Shown one piece after another: positions 34,441-43,409 of a stretch of DNA of 64,000 nt. The translations under genes were made by a program, and so were the position numbers. Under the pieces are notes generated by a model. The model worked only from the letters and a program-made list of their open reading frames with translations, was not told where the DNA came from and made no database searches. Origin of the DNA: Arthrobacter sp. PAMC25564 (GTDB lineage Bacteria; Actinomycetota; Actinomycetes; Actinomycetales; Micrococcaceae); the NCBI RefSeq assembly GCF_004798705.1, contig NZ_CP039290.1, forward strand, positions 2,356,001 to 2,420,000. The letters are read 5' to 3'. Each line of letters starts with the position of its first letter. Within the stretch, counting starts at the first letter, position 1.

Positions 34441-35883
34441 GAGTGTACCGCTTCTCGTTCGACCCTGGGCTGCTGCAGGACGGGACCTGGGCGCACACCT
34501 ACATCACCCAGCCCGAGATCCTCGAGTACCTCGAGGACGTCGTCGACCGTTTCGACCTGCGGCGCCACTTCCGCTTGGCACCGCGGTCACGTCCGCCATC
34601 TATCTCGACGACGAGGGCCTCTGGGAGGTCACCACCGACGCCGGAGACGCGTACCGCGCGAAGTACGTCGTCAACGCCGTCGGGCTGCTCTCCGCCATCA
34701 ACCTCCCCAAGCTGCCGGGTATGGACTCGTTTGAGGACGAGATCACCACACCGCGGCGTGGCCCGAGGGCAAGGACCTCGTCGGCCGCCGTGTCGGCGTG
34801 ATCGGCACCGGCTCCACCGGCCAGCAGGTTATCACGGCCCTCGCGCCGGTGGTCGACAAGCTGACCGTGTTCGTCCGGACCCCGCAGTACTCCGTCCCGG
34901 TCGGCAAGCGCCCCGTGACCACGGAGCAGATCGACGCGATCAAGGCCGATTACGAAGGGATCTGGACGCAGATCAAGGGCTCCGGTGTGGCCTTCGGCTT
35001 CGAGGAGAGCATCATGCCGGCGATGAGTGTCTCGGAGGAGGAGCGCCGCCGGGTCTACGAGGATGCCTGGCAGCATGGCGGCGGATTCCACTTCATGTTC
35101 GGCACCTTCGGTGACATCGCCACGGACGAGGAAGCCAACGAGACTGCAGCGTCCTTCATCCGTGCCAAGATCGCCAAGATCATCGAGGACCCGGAAACGG
35201 CCCGCAAGCTGATGCCGACGGGCTTGTTTGCCCGGCGCCCGCTGTGCGACGACGGCTACTTCCTGGTCTTCAACCGGCCGAACGTGGAAGCCGTCGCCAT
35301 CAAGGAGAACCCCATCCGCGAGATCACGCCCAAGGGTGTGGTGACCGAGGACGGCGTCCTGCACGAACTGGACGTCCTGGTCTTTGCCACCGGGTTCGAC
35401 GCCGTGGACGGCAACTACCGGCGCACGGAGATCCGCGGCCGCAACGGCCTGAACATCAACGACCACTGGGCCGGGCAGCCGACCAGCTACCTGGGCACCT
35501 CCACGGCGAACTTCCCCAACTGGTTCATGGTTCTGGGCCCCAACGGCCCGTTCACGAACCTGCCGCCGAGCATCGAGACCCAGGTCGAGTGGATCAGCAA
35601 CACGATCCAGTACGCCCAGCGCAACGGGGTGCGGGCGATCGAACCCACGCCCGAGGCCCAAGCCGAATGGACCGAGACATGCCCCCAGATCGCCAACATG
35701 ACGGTGTTCACCAAGGTCGAATCGTGGATCTTCGGCGCGAACATCGCGGGCAAGAAGCCCAGCGTGCTGTTCTACCTGGGCGGCTTGAGCAACTACCGCG
35801 CCGTCCTGGACGACGTCACGTCGCACGGATACCGCGGCTTCGAGCTGAAGTCGGCCGACCCGGCCGACCCGGCCGTCGCCTGA
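34441..35883 (+). pseudogene. Baeyer-Villiger/flavin monooxygenase remnant, 5' truncated and frameshifted
   Basis: From YRFSFDPGLLQDGTWAHTYI onward this matches cyclohexanone/phenylacetone-type monooxygenases, but the FAD-binding GxGxxG start is absent. Frames change near 34578 (RRHFRL into GTAVTSAIYLDDEGLWEVT) and near 34740 (before HHTAAWPEGKDLVGRR). The rest, from VIGTGSTGQQVITALAPVVD (NADPH site) to the C-terminus, is open; the longest clean piece is 34798-35883. A BVMO and an esterase often adjoin because the ester product is then hydrolysed. The fused remnants suggest that such a pair was lost by deletion. Confidence 0.75.
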
Positions 35884-35904
35884 CGCCGCATCCCTAAGTG
35901 GGGC

Positions 35905-35937
35905 GGCCGGGTGCCATCGAACCGATGGCACCCGGCC
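35905..35937 (+). terminator. 15 bp hairpin terminator after the monooxygenase remnant
   Basis: GGCCGGGTGCCATCG and CGATGGCACCCGGCC pair perfectly around a three-base loop, starting 22 bases after the stop codon. A TCCTTCTCTTA tract follows. This is a strong rho-independent terminator that has outlived the gene it served. Confidence 0.85.
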
Positions 35938-36407
35938 TCCTTCTCTTAACCACCATGCAGGCGCCACCATAGTTTGACAGCGCCGGTCATTCCATGGTTA
36001 GTGGGCAGGTTTTGTTGTTTACTGGTGGTATCTGCATTGTTGCAAGCGGAAAGAGGCAGATCACGAGGCCCGCGATCGTCAGGAGGAGGCCCGGACTGTT
36101 CGTGAGGGTTCGCAGGAGCGGGTCCGGGAAGCTGATCAACTGGATCCGGATGTTGATGCCGGCGGACGCCGGGACGCCCGGACCGAGGAGGGCCGGCCGG
36201 GTCCTGACGGAGGCGGCGGCCAGCCCGGCCGGCCTGCTCAGGGAACCGGGCCAGGATCAGACATCTCCGGCGATGGCCAGAGCAGCCGCAACCAGGGCGG
36301 GCCAGAGGATCAGCTGAGGCGGCCGCTCTGACCCGGTGGGATCAATTCCCTCCAAGGTGTGAATAATGACGCTGAAGCGTCAGTCAGATCCGGTATCGGA
36401 GGACAAA
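35938..36407. other. Intergenic stretch with a possible coding relic
   Basis: No gene with a start and RBS is seen. From about 36040 to 36330 one plus-strand frame reads like a real C-terminus (EARDRQEEARTVREGSQERV, later GDGQSSRNQGGPEDQLRR) and ends at a TGA, but it has no start codon and I cannot assign it. It may be the end of a lost gene or chance. Confidence 0.3.
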
Positions 36408-36620
36408 ATGAGGGCCACGGTCAGAGTCATCGTCGGAATATTGGTGATCGTCTGGCTCGCGATCGGGGTCGCCGCGGCCGCGCAGCGCGGCTATTTCTCC
36501 GGGCAGCCGGCATCCTGCGCCTCGGTTGGAACTGTCGCGCTGACCATCGTTACGGGGCCGCTGAACTACACGGGCCTGAACCCCAAGATCGCCTGTGACA
36601 TTCCCCAGCCATCGCAGTAA
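36408..36620 (+). CDS. Small secreted or membrane protein (70 aa)
   Basis: ATG 36408 is preceded by GGAGGA at good spacing and is preferred to ATG 36366. The 70-residue product has one hydrophobic segment (VIVGILVIVWLAIGVAAAAQ), then a short outer part with two cysteines (QPASCASVGT and PKIACDIPQP) that could form a disulphide. The segment TIVTGPLNYTGLNPK is distinctive. The family is an actinobacterial hypothetical with no known function. Confidence 0.72.
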   Translation: MRATVRVIVGILVIVWLAIGVAAAAQRGYFSGQPASCASVGTVALTIVTGPLNYTGLNPKIACDIPQPSQ

Positions 36621-36764
36621 AACCAGGCCCGGAGGGCAGTCATCGGGCCGGAACCGGCCTCTTGTGGAGAGCCGCCGCCGGTAGGCCTGGATTGCGGAGC
36701 ACCCACCGGGGCGCCGGTGCCGGTGTCATTGTTGAACGTTTCAAAGAAAAGGCAGGTAACGGTC

Positions 36765-36917
36765 ATGAACATTCTTCTGATCATCGCAGTGATCCTCGCG
36801 GTGCTGTTCTTCTTCGGTGGCGGGCTGATTCCTTCTATGAACTTCCTGATCTGGGTTGGCGTGGTCCTGTTGATCCTCGCGGCCGTCGGCTTCTTCCGCG
36901 GGCGCAGGAGGACCTGA
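36765..36917 (+). CDS. Small two-helix membrane protein (50 aa)
   Basis: ATG 36765 (MNILLIIAVILAVLFFFGGG) starts a 50-residue protein with two membrane helices, the second FLIWVGVVLLILAAVGFF, and a basic end (RGRRRT). A weak AGG lies upstream. It resembles small hydrophobic stress-type membrane proteins found near CsbD genes; no function can be given. It is followed by a convergent DUF1206 gene. Confidence 0.65.
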   Translation: MNILLIIAVILAVLFFFGGGLIPSMNFLIWVGVVLLILAAVGFFRGRRRT

Positions 36918-36957
36918 AAAGCCTGGCCGGAAGAGTCGGGGCCGCGCCGGGGGCGGG

Positions 36958-37776
36958 TTACATCCGTGCGAATTTGGCCTTCACCATCAGGTAAAGGCCG
37001 TAGCAGATCAGGCCGGCGCCGACGGCGGTCAGCATGTATACCCCGTAGGGCTGCTCGCGCAGCGCCTTCAACCCGCCATCCAGGCCAGTGGACTCCTGAG
37101 GGCGGGCGGAAACGGTGGCAATGATGAACAGCAATCCCACCAGAAACAGTGCGATGCCCTCGGCTATGTAGCCGACAACGCCCGGCCCCGTAATAACGGA
37201 CCGGCCGGCGCCCGAGGGCGGCAGCCGCAGATCCTTCTTGAACGATGCCTTAAATCCAAGGACCACGAAGACAATGCCGACGACGGCGACCGCGGCCCCG
37301 ATGGCGATCAGCAGGAACGGACCCCCGGGTGCTTTCATGATGGAGACCGTGAAATCGCTGGTGGACTGACCGCTGTTCTTGCTGTTTCCGCTCGCGGAGG
37401 CAGCAAACGTCAGCGCCATGACGGCGAACACGACCGCCTTGCCGCCTGCGGAAAGTCTGTTCCCCACCTTCCTCTTGGCTTCCAGCTGACCGTAGCCGAA
37501 CACGGCGTTGCCGGTTTGCCAGAGCGCCAAAGCCACGCAGGCGGCGAATCCGGTCCACAGCAGCAGCAGTCCCTCGGGCTGTCCGGCGAGTTGGGCGACG
37601 GCGCCGCCTTGGTCCGCCTGTCCGGCCTTGCCGAAGGCCAGCTGGATGGCGACGGAGCCGGTCAGAACGTGCAACAGGCCGCTGACGGCAAAACCTGCCC
37701 TGGCGGCGATCACAAGGGCCCTGGAATTCGATGCCTCCTCGACCGCGTTCGCGGCGTTGTCCAGCTCCTTCTTCAT
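36958..37776 (-). CDS. DUF1206 multi-pass membrane protein
   Basis: This 272-residue protein starts at ATG 37776 with AAGGA upstream. It has three tandem pairs of membrane helices, the DUF1206 arrangement, with repeats starting ARAGFAVSGLLHVLTGSVAI, then GGKAVVFAVMALTFAASASG and GYIAEGIALFLVGLLFIIAT. GFGAF-type Gly-rich helix starts are visible. The role of DUF1206 proteins is unknown. The gene is monocistronic. Confidence 0.85.
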   Translation of the reverse strand: MKKELDNAANAVEEASNSRALVIAARAGFAVSGLLHVLTGSVAIQLAFGKAGQADQGGAVAQLAGQPEGLLLLWTGFAACVALALWQTGNAVFGYGQLEAKRKVGNRLSAGGKAVVFAVMALTFAASASGNSKNSGQSTSDFTVSIMKAPGGPFLLIAIGAAVAVVGIVFVVLGFKASFKKDLRLPPSGAGRSVITGPGVVGYIAEGIALFLVGLLFIIATVSARPQESTGLDGGLKALREQPYGVYMLTAVGAGLICYGLYLMVKAKFARM

Positions 37777-37928
37777 TCCCGATCCTTCGTGCAAGCGAGC
37801 GCAGATGCCGTGGTGTGTAACACCCCAATTTTGTCACGTGGGTCCATGCTCATACAGGCCCGTTCTGAGCCAGCGAAGACATCCGGGGCACATGCTCCCG
37901 TGGCCGTGTGGAGCTGAGCGTAAACGTG

Positions 37929-38744
37929 CTAACCGTCGCCGTCGGTTTCGGTGTTCTTCGTGCCGCTGTCGTTGGGTTTGCCCGTGGTCGGCGGCTCGGC
38001 CGCCGCGAGACGGTCCGACTCTCGGGCCCCGATAACGGACTGGGCTCCACCTGATCCGGCTTCGGCAGGCGAAGGTCCAGGTGGTACGGGCCGGGCGGGA
38101 GTTGCAGAGCCGGTCACGGTCCGCTGCCCCTCGGTCATGGCGGGGTCATTGAACACCTGCTCGACGGGCGCCTCGCCCGACTTTGCCCGTTCCGGATGCG
38201 AGTGAACCCCTTGCGCTTTGGTGCCCGCCTCAGCGATATCGACCGCTTCTCCCACATCTGCACCGCTGTGGGAGCGATCGGCCAGGGCATCGGCCCCCGG
38301 TGAGGGGTGCGCGGCCTGCGGCGCAGCGTCCTGGCTGCCGAGTGGGTTCCGGGTCGTCGGCTTGCCTTTGCGCGTATCTGTTCCGGCCTTGCGCACCGGA
38401 TCCACGGTACCGTCCGCACCGTAGTCACCCTCGGAGTACTGACCGATTTCCGACCCGGCCGTACGTCCCGGAGCCGTCCCGGCGTCGCCATAGTCGGCCG
38501 CCACGTAGCGCCCGGATTCCTTGGCCTGGTCTCCCAAGGGTTCGGGCAGACCGCCCTCACTGCCGGCCGCACCGTAATCACCTTCGATGTACTGGCCTTC
38601 CTCGTCCTCCGCGTGGCGGCCGCTCTGCACGCCGGCCTTGCCATAGCTGCCTTCGACGTACCGGCCTCGGAGTTCCCGTTCTTCTGGTTTCTTTTCCGTG
38701 GCCGCCTGATCCGCGGGCACTTCGGATTCGCTGCGGTCTTTCAT
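37929..38744 (-). CDS. Acidic, repeat-containing hypothetical protein
   Basis: This 271-residue hydrophilic protein starts at ATG 38744 (GGGAGG nine bases upstream). The first half holds four spaced repeats: GRYVEGSYGKAG, GQYIEGDYGAAG, GRYVAADYGDAG and GQYSEGDYGADG, about 30 residues apart. The rest is Pro/Ala/Gly/Glu-rich and probably disordered, with no signal peptide or membrane helix. I do not recognise the family. Neighbouring CsbD and small membrane proteins suggest a stress-response setting, which is inference only. Confidence 0.7.
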   Translation of the reverse strand: MKDRSESEVPADQAATEKKPEERELRGRYVEGSYGKAGVQSGRHAEDEEGQYIEGDYGAAGSEGGLPEPLGDQAKESGRYVAADYGDAGTAPGRTAGSEIGQYSEGDYGADGTVDPVRKAGTDTRKGKPTTRNPLGSQDAAPQAAHPSPGADALADRSHSGADVGEAVDIAEAGTKAQGVHSHPERAKSGEAPVEQVFNDPAMTEGQRTVTGSATPARPVPPGPSPAEAGSGGAQSVIGARESDRLAAAEPPTTGKPNDSGTKNTETDGDG

Positions 38745-39134
38745 GATCCTGCCCTCCCGAGACGAACTCATGCGTCTACTCCGGCGCAATTTAAGTCTAG
38801 CCAGAGCCACTGCGCCGCAACAGGGCGGCGGCGCCGGCCGGGACGGCGGCTTTGGCCGCCCGGCTGCAGCGAGGTGTGCAGGCGCCTCGCCGGTCTCCGG
38901 ACACCTTGGAGAGTGGCATGCAGGCATATGTCGGCGCCGCATCTTGGCGCGGATCCTGGCCAGCCAGGAACAACCCGGTGATGATCGGCGAGACCGCCGT
39001 CGTCGAGGGCCTGGCCCGGGCGAATGTCCGCGGCGACGCCCGTCAAACGGAACTTATCAGTCACACAGCTTGGGCCTTGAAAAAAACCTCAGGGCCGGAC
39101 GGTGCCTCAGTGATCTGTCCTGCTGCCCGACATA
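38745..39134 (+). pseudogene. Tiny ClpB/ClpC-like remnant without Walker A
   Basis: Most of this stretch is non-coding. At about 38960-39060 the plus strand reads [20 protein letters not shown] and NVRGDARQTEL. This matches the first AAA+ domain of Clp ATPases, which reads [21 protein letters not shown]. The five residues PGVGK (the nucleotide-binding loop) are exactly absent, an apparent 15-base deletion. Upstream, ILARILA in another frame fits the preceding helix. No start or full gene exists. Confidence 0.45.
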
Positions 39135-39170
39135 GGCAGAGGTGCGGTCCGTCCGGACCGCACCTCTGCC
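39135..39170 (-). terminator. Perfect 16 bp hairpin terminator of the CsbD gene
   Basis: GGCAGAGGTGCGGTCC and GGACCGCACCTCTGCC pair perfectly around the loop GTCC. It begins 15 bases beyond the CsbD stop codon on the minus strand. Confidence 0.85.
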
Positions 39171-39185
39171 TTCTGGCTGCGTGTC

Positions 39186-39362
39186 TCAGTGTTTCTTGAA
39201 GACGTCTTTGATTTTTTCGCCGGCCTGCTTAAGCTCCGCTTTGACTTGTTCGTGTTTGCCCTCGGCCTTCAGCTGGTCGTCGCCGGTGGCATCGCCGGCG
39301 GCCGCTTTGCCCTTGCCGTGGAGTTTCTCGGCGGCGTTGTGGATCTTGTCACCCAAACCCAT
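39186..39362 (-). CDS. CsbD-like stress protein
   Basis: This 58-residue protein starts at ATG 39362 with AAGGAG seven bases upstream. The sequence GLGDKIHNAAEKLHGKGKAA followed by GDATGDDQLKAEGKHEQVKA is a typical CsbD-like helical, Lys/Ala/Gly-rich domain. CsbD genes are usually under a general-stress sigma factor; the biochemical role is unknown. The gene is followed by its own strong terminator, so it is monocistronic. Confidence 0.9.
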   Translation of the reverse strand: MGLGDKIHNAAEKLHGKGKAAAGDATGDDQLKAEGKHEQVKAELKQAGEKIKDVFKKH

Positions 39363-39499
39363 GGTCGTTCTCCTTATTTGGCCGCCCACGCGACGTGAAT
39401 GCCGTGCAGGCCGACAGTTAATTGTAGTGACGGAACCGTCAAGAGTGGGTGCGATGGGCGATTGGAATATCCGATGGGTTAGGGGCGGAATGGGCAGTC

Positions 39500-40640
39500 A
39501 TTACGGTCCCTTCATGACGGCCAGGGCCAGGACCTGCCGCTCATCATCGAGCCGGTGGCCGCCGACGGTGACGCCTTCGAGCAAGGGCCATCCGCGCCGG
39601 TGGCACGGAGGTCGTCGGGTACGGCGCGGAGCTGCAGCGCCGCTTCGGGCCCCGCATGAGCGCGGCGTGGGCGCTGGTGGACAACCACGAGTTCGTCTCG
39701 AGGGTCGCGAGCGACACCCTGACGGTGGACAGGCCGCTGTACCGTGGCGTCCGCGCCGCGATCCGCAGCTACGACCGGCCGGCGCGGCAGGCCTTGCGCA
39801 GCCGGACCGCGGTGGACCGGTGGCTCACCGCGCACGGGCTGCTGGACCGGATCCACGACGTCGAACAGGCGCTCGAAGCGCTCGCGGCGGACGAGCTTCC
39901 CATGCTCGACACGGCGGCGGCCGAGCTGCGGGACGTGCCAGCCGAACGCGTGCGCACCGCACTGCTGCTCCTCAGCGCCGCCGGCGCTGGTGAGGTGGCC
40001 CGCGCTGGCGCAGGGGCCGGCGCCATGGCCGTCGGCGCGGCGGCCGGGCGGGACGCGCACCAGCTCGCGGTGGCCGCCGAGCTCGCCTGCCTGGCGCTCG
40101 CCGCCCACGAGGACGTGCTGGATCCCGCACCTGCGGGAGGGGCACCGACCCGGTCCGCGAACCGCTTCGCCGTGTCCGCCGGCGACTATCTGCTCTTCCG
40201 GTCCTTCGGCCTGGCCGCGCAGCTCGGCTCCGGCTACGTGCAGCTTATGAGCCGTGCGAGCGCCGACGTGTGCGCCGGAACCCTCCTGCGGCTGCAAGGC
40301 ATTCCGGAGCACCCGGGCCGCGGCGCGCCGGAGGACGAGGTCGCGCGCCTGACGACCGGCACCCTCTTCGAGCTCCCGGTGCTGCTGGGTGCCGCGCTCG
40401 CCGGCCCGGCACCGGGCACCGCCGCACGGACGGCCGCCGTCGGGCGCGCTCTTGGACTCGTCACAGCGGCCGGGCGCGCCCGTTCGCACGGTGCCGAGGC
40501 CGGTGGCGAGGAAAGGTGGGAGCGGGCGGTCCGGCAGCTCACCGCGGCGTGCGCGCAGTTGCCCGCTGGCCCGTCCGCGGACGCACTCCGGACGCGTACC
40601 GGAGCGACGTCAGCCGGTAACTCCCGGCCGCTGGCACTTG
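39500..40640 (+). pseudogene. Degenerate polyprenyl-synthetase-like gene in a mosaic region
   Basis: An open frame runs from ATG 39656 to 40735. Its centre resembles a trans-isoprenyl diphosphate synthase (AVAAELACLALAAHEDVLDP, FAVSAGDYLLFRSFGLAAQL). The first Asp-rich motif reads EDVLD in place of DDxxD. The second motif (DDxLD after GRALGLV) is missing and the frame passes straight to a family-like C-terminus (CAQLPAGPSADALRTRT). The last 30 residues run antisense into the next gene. Upstream, 39510-39590 reads DLPLIIEPVAADGDAFE in another frame, like the start of a TauD-type dioxygenase. The frame may be expressed, but activity is unlikely. Confidence 0.5.
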
Positions 40641-40664
40641 GCTGTTCTTGGGATGTCTGCGCAG

Positions 40665-41951
40665 CTATTCATAGCGGAGCGAGTCGATCGGGTTTTGGCG
40701 GGCGGCCCGCCAGGCCGGCAGGGTTCCTGCGATGAAGGCGATGGCCATGACCAGGAGGATGACCCCGGCGACGGAACCGGGGGCGAAGGCGAGAATATGC
40801 AGGCCGGCCAGGTCGCTGAGGGGCCCGCGGGCGAGGGCGCCGCTGACGGCGGTGCCGATCCCGATGGCGGCGGCGGAGCCGATGGCGCTTCCGAGGAAGC
40901 CGATGAATGCCGCTTCGGTGCTGAAGAGCCCGAAGACGGATCCGCTGCCCATCCCCATGGCTTTCATGAGGCCGATTTCCCGGGTGCGTTCCTGTACGGA
41001 CATCAGCAGGGTGTTCACGATGCCAAAGCCAGCGGCGATCAGGGCGATGACGGCGAAGGCGTCAAGGACTCCGATGATCCCGCTGATGATGGTCTTGACG
41101 GTGCCGATCCGGTCATCGAGCGTCTGCGCGGTGTATCCGGCGTCGGCGAGCCTGTTTTTCATGTCCTTGATCTGCGCGGCGGAGGACGGGGCGAAGGTGG
41201 CTGTCGCAGCCGCCCATGCGGTTTTAGTGGTGGCCGCTGCTCCGGTGCCCTGGGCATCGGCAAGGGCGGTGGAGAGCGCTGTGTTGATGAAGGCACCGCC
41301 GCCGCCGAGCAGGGCGCTTTGTTCGATGCCGGTGATGCGGGCTGTGATGGGGTGGATCGTTCCGGTCGCGTCGGTGATGCCGATCGTGGCGTCCTGGCCG
41401 ACGGCCTGGTTGTTGTCCGCGAATCCCAGCGGTGCCACGTAGCTGGCGGGAAGGATGAGCTGGGGTTGGGTGCCGGAATCGTCCAGGGCCGTGCCTGCCG
41501 CGAGTTGGGGCTGGGCTCCGGCGAGGGGGCTGACGGACAGCTGGTACTTCTCGCCGTCGTTCCATTGGACGTAGTCCGGGCTGAGCCGGGTGACCGGAGT
41601 GACCCCGGTGATGCCCGGGATGGTGCCGATCGTAGTAAGGTCGGCCTGGCCCAGGGCCTGCTGCGTTGAGCCGGGCCGCCCGCCGGCCGCGAGGACCCTG
41701 GTGCTGGGGTCGTATTTTTTCGGCCCCGAGGCGGGATTGCCGCTGGTGTCGGTCTTGGCGACGGTGAAGGTGCTGCTGGAGCCGACGGCGGCGACCTGGG
41801 TGTCGATGTAGTTGGAGATGCCGGTGCCGAGGCCGTTGGTGATGGTGAGCGTGAACGCGCCGACGAAGATGGCCAGGATGGTCAGTGACGTGCGCAGTTT
41901 GCTGCGGAAGCTGTTTGTAATGGCGGTCTTCAGGATTTCGAGCGGTTTCAT
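40665..41951 (-). CDS. MacB/FtsX-type ABC transporter permease
   Basis: This 428-residue protein has an N-terminal helix after a basic lead (RSKLRTSLTILAIFVGAFTL), a large extracytoplasmic domain (about 45-290), then three C-terminal helices, including FAVIALIAAGFGIVNTLLMS followed by VQERTREIGLMKAMGMG, the FtsX coupling motif. It ends AWRAARQNPIDSLRYE, also typical. Its start overlaps the ATPase stop by four bases. It probably forms a homodimer with the ATPase for export or mechanotransmission. Confidence 0.9.
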   Translation of the reverse strand: MKPLEILKTAITNSFRSKLRTSLTILAIFVGAFTLTITNGLGTGISNYIDTQVAAVGSSSTFTVAKTDTSGNPASGPKKYDPSTRVLAAGGRPGSTQQALGQADLTTIGTIPGITGVTPVTRLSPDYVQWNDGEKYQLSVSPLAGAQPQLAAGTALDDSGTQPQLILPASYVAPLGFADNNQAVGQDATIGITDATGTIHPITARITGIEQSALLGGGGAFINTALSTALADAQGTGAAATTKTAWAAATATFAPSSAAQIKDMKNRLADAGYTAQTLDDRIGTVKTIISGIIGVLDAFAVIALIAAGFGIVNTLLMSVQERTREIGLMKAMGMGSGSVFGLFSTEAAFIGFLGSAIGSAAAIGIGTAVSGALARGPLSDLAGLHILAFAPGSVAGVILLVMAIAFIAGTLPAWRAARQNPIDSLRYE

Positions 41952-42646
41952 GCCGCGTGCTCCTCGTCGGTGTTGATCAGCAGGCCGTCACGGATGTAGA
42001 GACGGCGGTTGAAGCGGGCGGCCAGGTCATGGTCGTGGGTGACGGTGATCAAGGTGATGCCGTGGTTGGTATTGAGGTCGAACAGGATGTCCTCGACGAT
42101 GCGTCCGGTGGCGGTGTCCAGGTTCCCGGTGGGCTCGTCCGCGAACAGGACCTGTGGGGTGTTGACCAGGGCGCGGGCGATCACGACCCGCTGTTTCTGG
42201 CCTCCGGAGAGGTTGCCGGCCTTGTTGCGCGCCTTGTCGGCCAATTCGAGTTGTTCCAGGATGGCCATGCCGCGTGCGCGCCGTTCGCGGGTGCCGATGC
42301 CGGCGATCTTGAGCGGCAGGACGACGTTTTCCAGCACGCTGGAGGCCGGGTTCAGGAAGAACTGCTGGAACACGAAGCCGAACATGGAATTCCGCAGCGC
42401 GTTGAGCCTGCGTCCGTTCAGGGTCTTCGCGTCGGTCCCGTCAACGAGGATCTCGCCGCCACCGGGGGTGTCCAGCAGAGCGAGAAGGTGCATCAGGGTT
42501 GATTTGCCGGAGCCGCTTTTACCCACGATGGCCACGGAATCGCCGCGGGCGATCTCCAGGGAGACGCCCTTGAGGGCATCGAAGCGGTCGGGGCCGCGCC
42601 CATAGGTCTTGATCAGGTCGCGCGCGGCGAGGATTGGTTCAGACAT
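41948..42646 (-). CDS. MacB/LolD-type ABC transporter ATP-binding protein
   Basis: This 232-residue protein starts at ATG 42646; a TTG at 42658 is less likely. It has Walker A VGKSGSGKSTLMHLL, Q-loop FGFVFQQFFLNP, signature LSGGQKQRVVIARALV, Walker B VLFADEPTGNLDT and switch His TVTHDHDLA. It is cotranslated with the FtsX-type permease. The TetR gene lies 101 bases upstream in the same direction, so all three may be transcribed together from the operator region at 43386-43427. Confidence 0.92.
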   Translation of the reverse strand: MSEPILAARDLIKTYGRGPDRFDALKGVSLEIARGDSVAIVGKSGSGKSTLMHLLALLDTPGGGEILVDGTDAKTLNGRRLNALRNSMFGFVFQQFFLNPASSVLENVVLPLKIAGIGTRERRARGMAILEQLELADKARNKAGNLSGGQKQRVVIARALVNTPQVLFADEPTGNLDTATGRIVEDILFDLNTNHGITLITVTHDHDLAARFNRRLYIRDGLLINTDEEHAA

Positions 42647-42747
42647 GGGGGTTTCCAATCAGGAGTCGAAATCGGGCGTGGGCTTGGGTGTGCGGAAAAG
42701 GGAATCGCCGGGACGGCTCAGGAGCGGCGGCGTGGTCAAAATCGGGA

Positions 42748-43335
42748 TCAGACGCCGGGCGGCAGCAGTCCGATGGAGATCCGTGCCGCGGCGTCGAGGA
42801 TGTCCTCTTCGCCGGCGTCGAGATCGCGGGCTGCCATGCCGGTCATATTAATGATGAGCAGGGCGAAACGCACCCGGAGCTGGTCTTCGACGCTGGCGTC
42901 CGGAGGGGTCAGGATAGCGAACAGTTCACCGACGACGGCGGCCATACCGCCGGGCTGTCCGGGTTCGCCACGGATGTCGCGGACCAGGCGGTAGTTTGCG
43001 CCGAGGAAGCGGAACATCCGCAGGCCCTGGTTGTGCATGATGGCCGACCAGCGTCCGAGCACTTCACGGCGCAGGTCCGGGCCGGGCTCCTGTGCACGGG
43101 CCCATTCCACCAGGGCGGTGACGTCGGCCAGCATGGCCTCGATCAACGCCCGGACAATGGCTTCCTTGCTGGTGAAGTGGTAATAGAGAGCAGCCTTGGT
43201 GATGCCCAGCTGCTCTGCGATCTGCCGCATCGACGTCGACTCGTACCCCTGGTCAGCGAACAGCCGCAGGGCAACGGACTGGATCTTCTCCCGCGTCCCG
43301 CCTGCTTCGGATGCACCCGCTGCTGTTTCCCTCAT
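42748..43335 (-). CDS. TetR-family transcriptional regulator
   Basis: This 195-residue protein has an N-terminal HTH domain: REKIQSVALRLFADQGYEST then SMRQIAEQLGITKAALYYHF and TSKEAIVRALIEAM. The C-terminal ligand-binding region is all-helical, with no known signature. It is divergent from the MFS exporter gene, with two inverted repeats in the 125-base gap. It therefore probably represses the exporter, itself, and perhaps the downstream ABC genes. Confidence 0.9.
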   Translation of the reverse strand: MRETAAGASEAGGTREKIQSVALRLFADQGYESTSMRQIAEQLGITKAALYYHFTSKEAIVRALIEAMLADVTALVEWARAQEPGPDLRREVLGRWSAIMHNQGLRMFRFLGANYRLVRDIRGEPGQPGGMAAVVGELFAILTPPDASVEDQLRVRFALLIINMTGMAARDLDAGEEDILDAAARISIGLLPPGV

Positions 43336-43385
43336 CCGTGCGACCGCTGCCTTCCTAGGTGACTCCGCCAGCCGGAAGGCTTGAT

Positions 43386-43405
43386 TACTAACCGGCCGGT
43401 AAGTA
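43386..43405. promoter_or_regulatory. Predicted TetR operator 1
   Basis: TACTAACCGGCCGGTAAGTA is palindromic apart from one mismatched pair (TTACCGGCCGGTAA core). It lies in the divergent tetR/MFS promoter region, 56 bases before the MFS start. Confidence 0.75.
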
Positions 43406-43409
43406 CCAT

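Noticed and set aside
40389..41669. Plus-strand open frame rich in Gly/Asp
   Set aside because: Antisense to the FtsX-type permease; GC-rich shadow.
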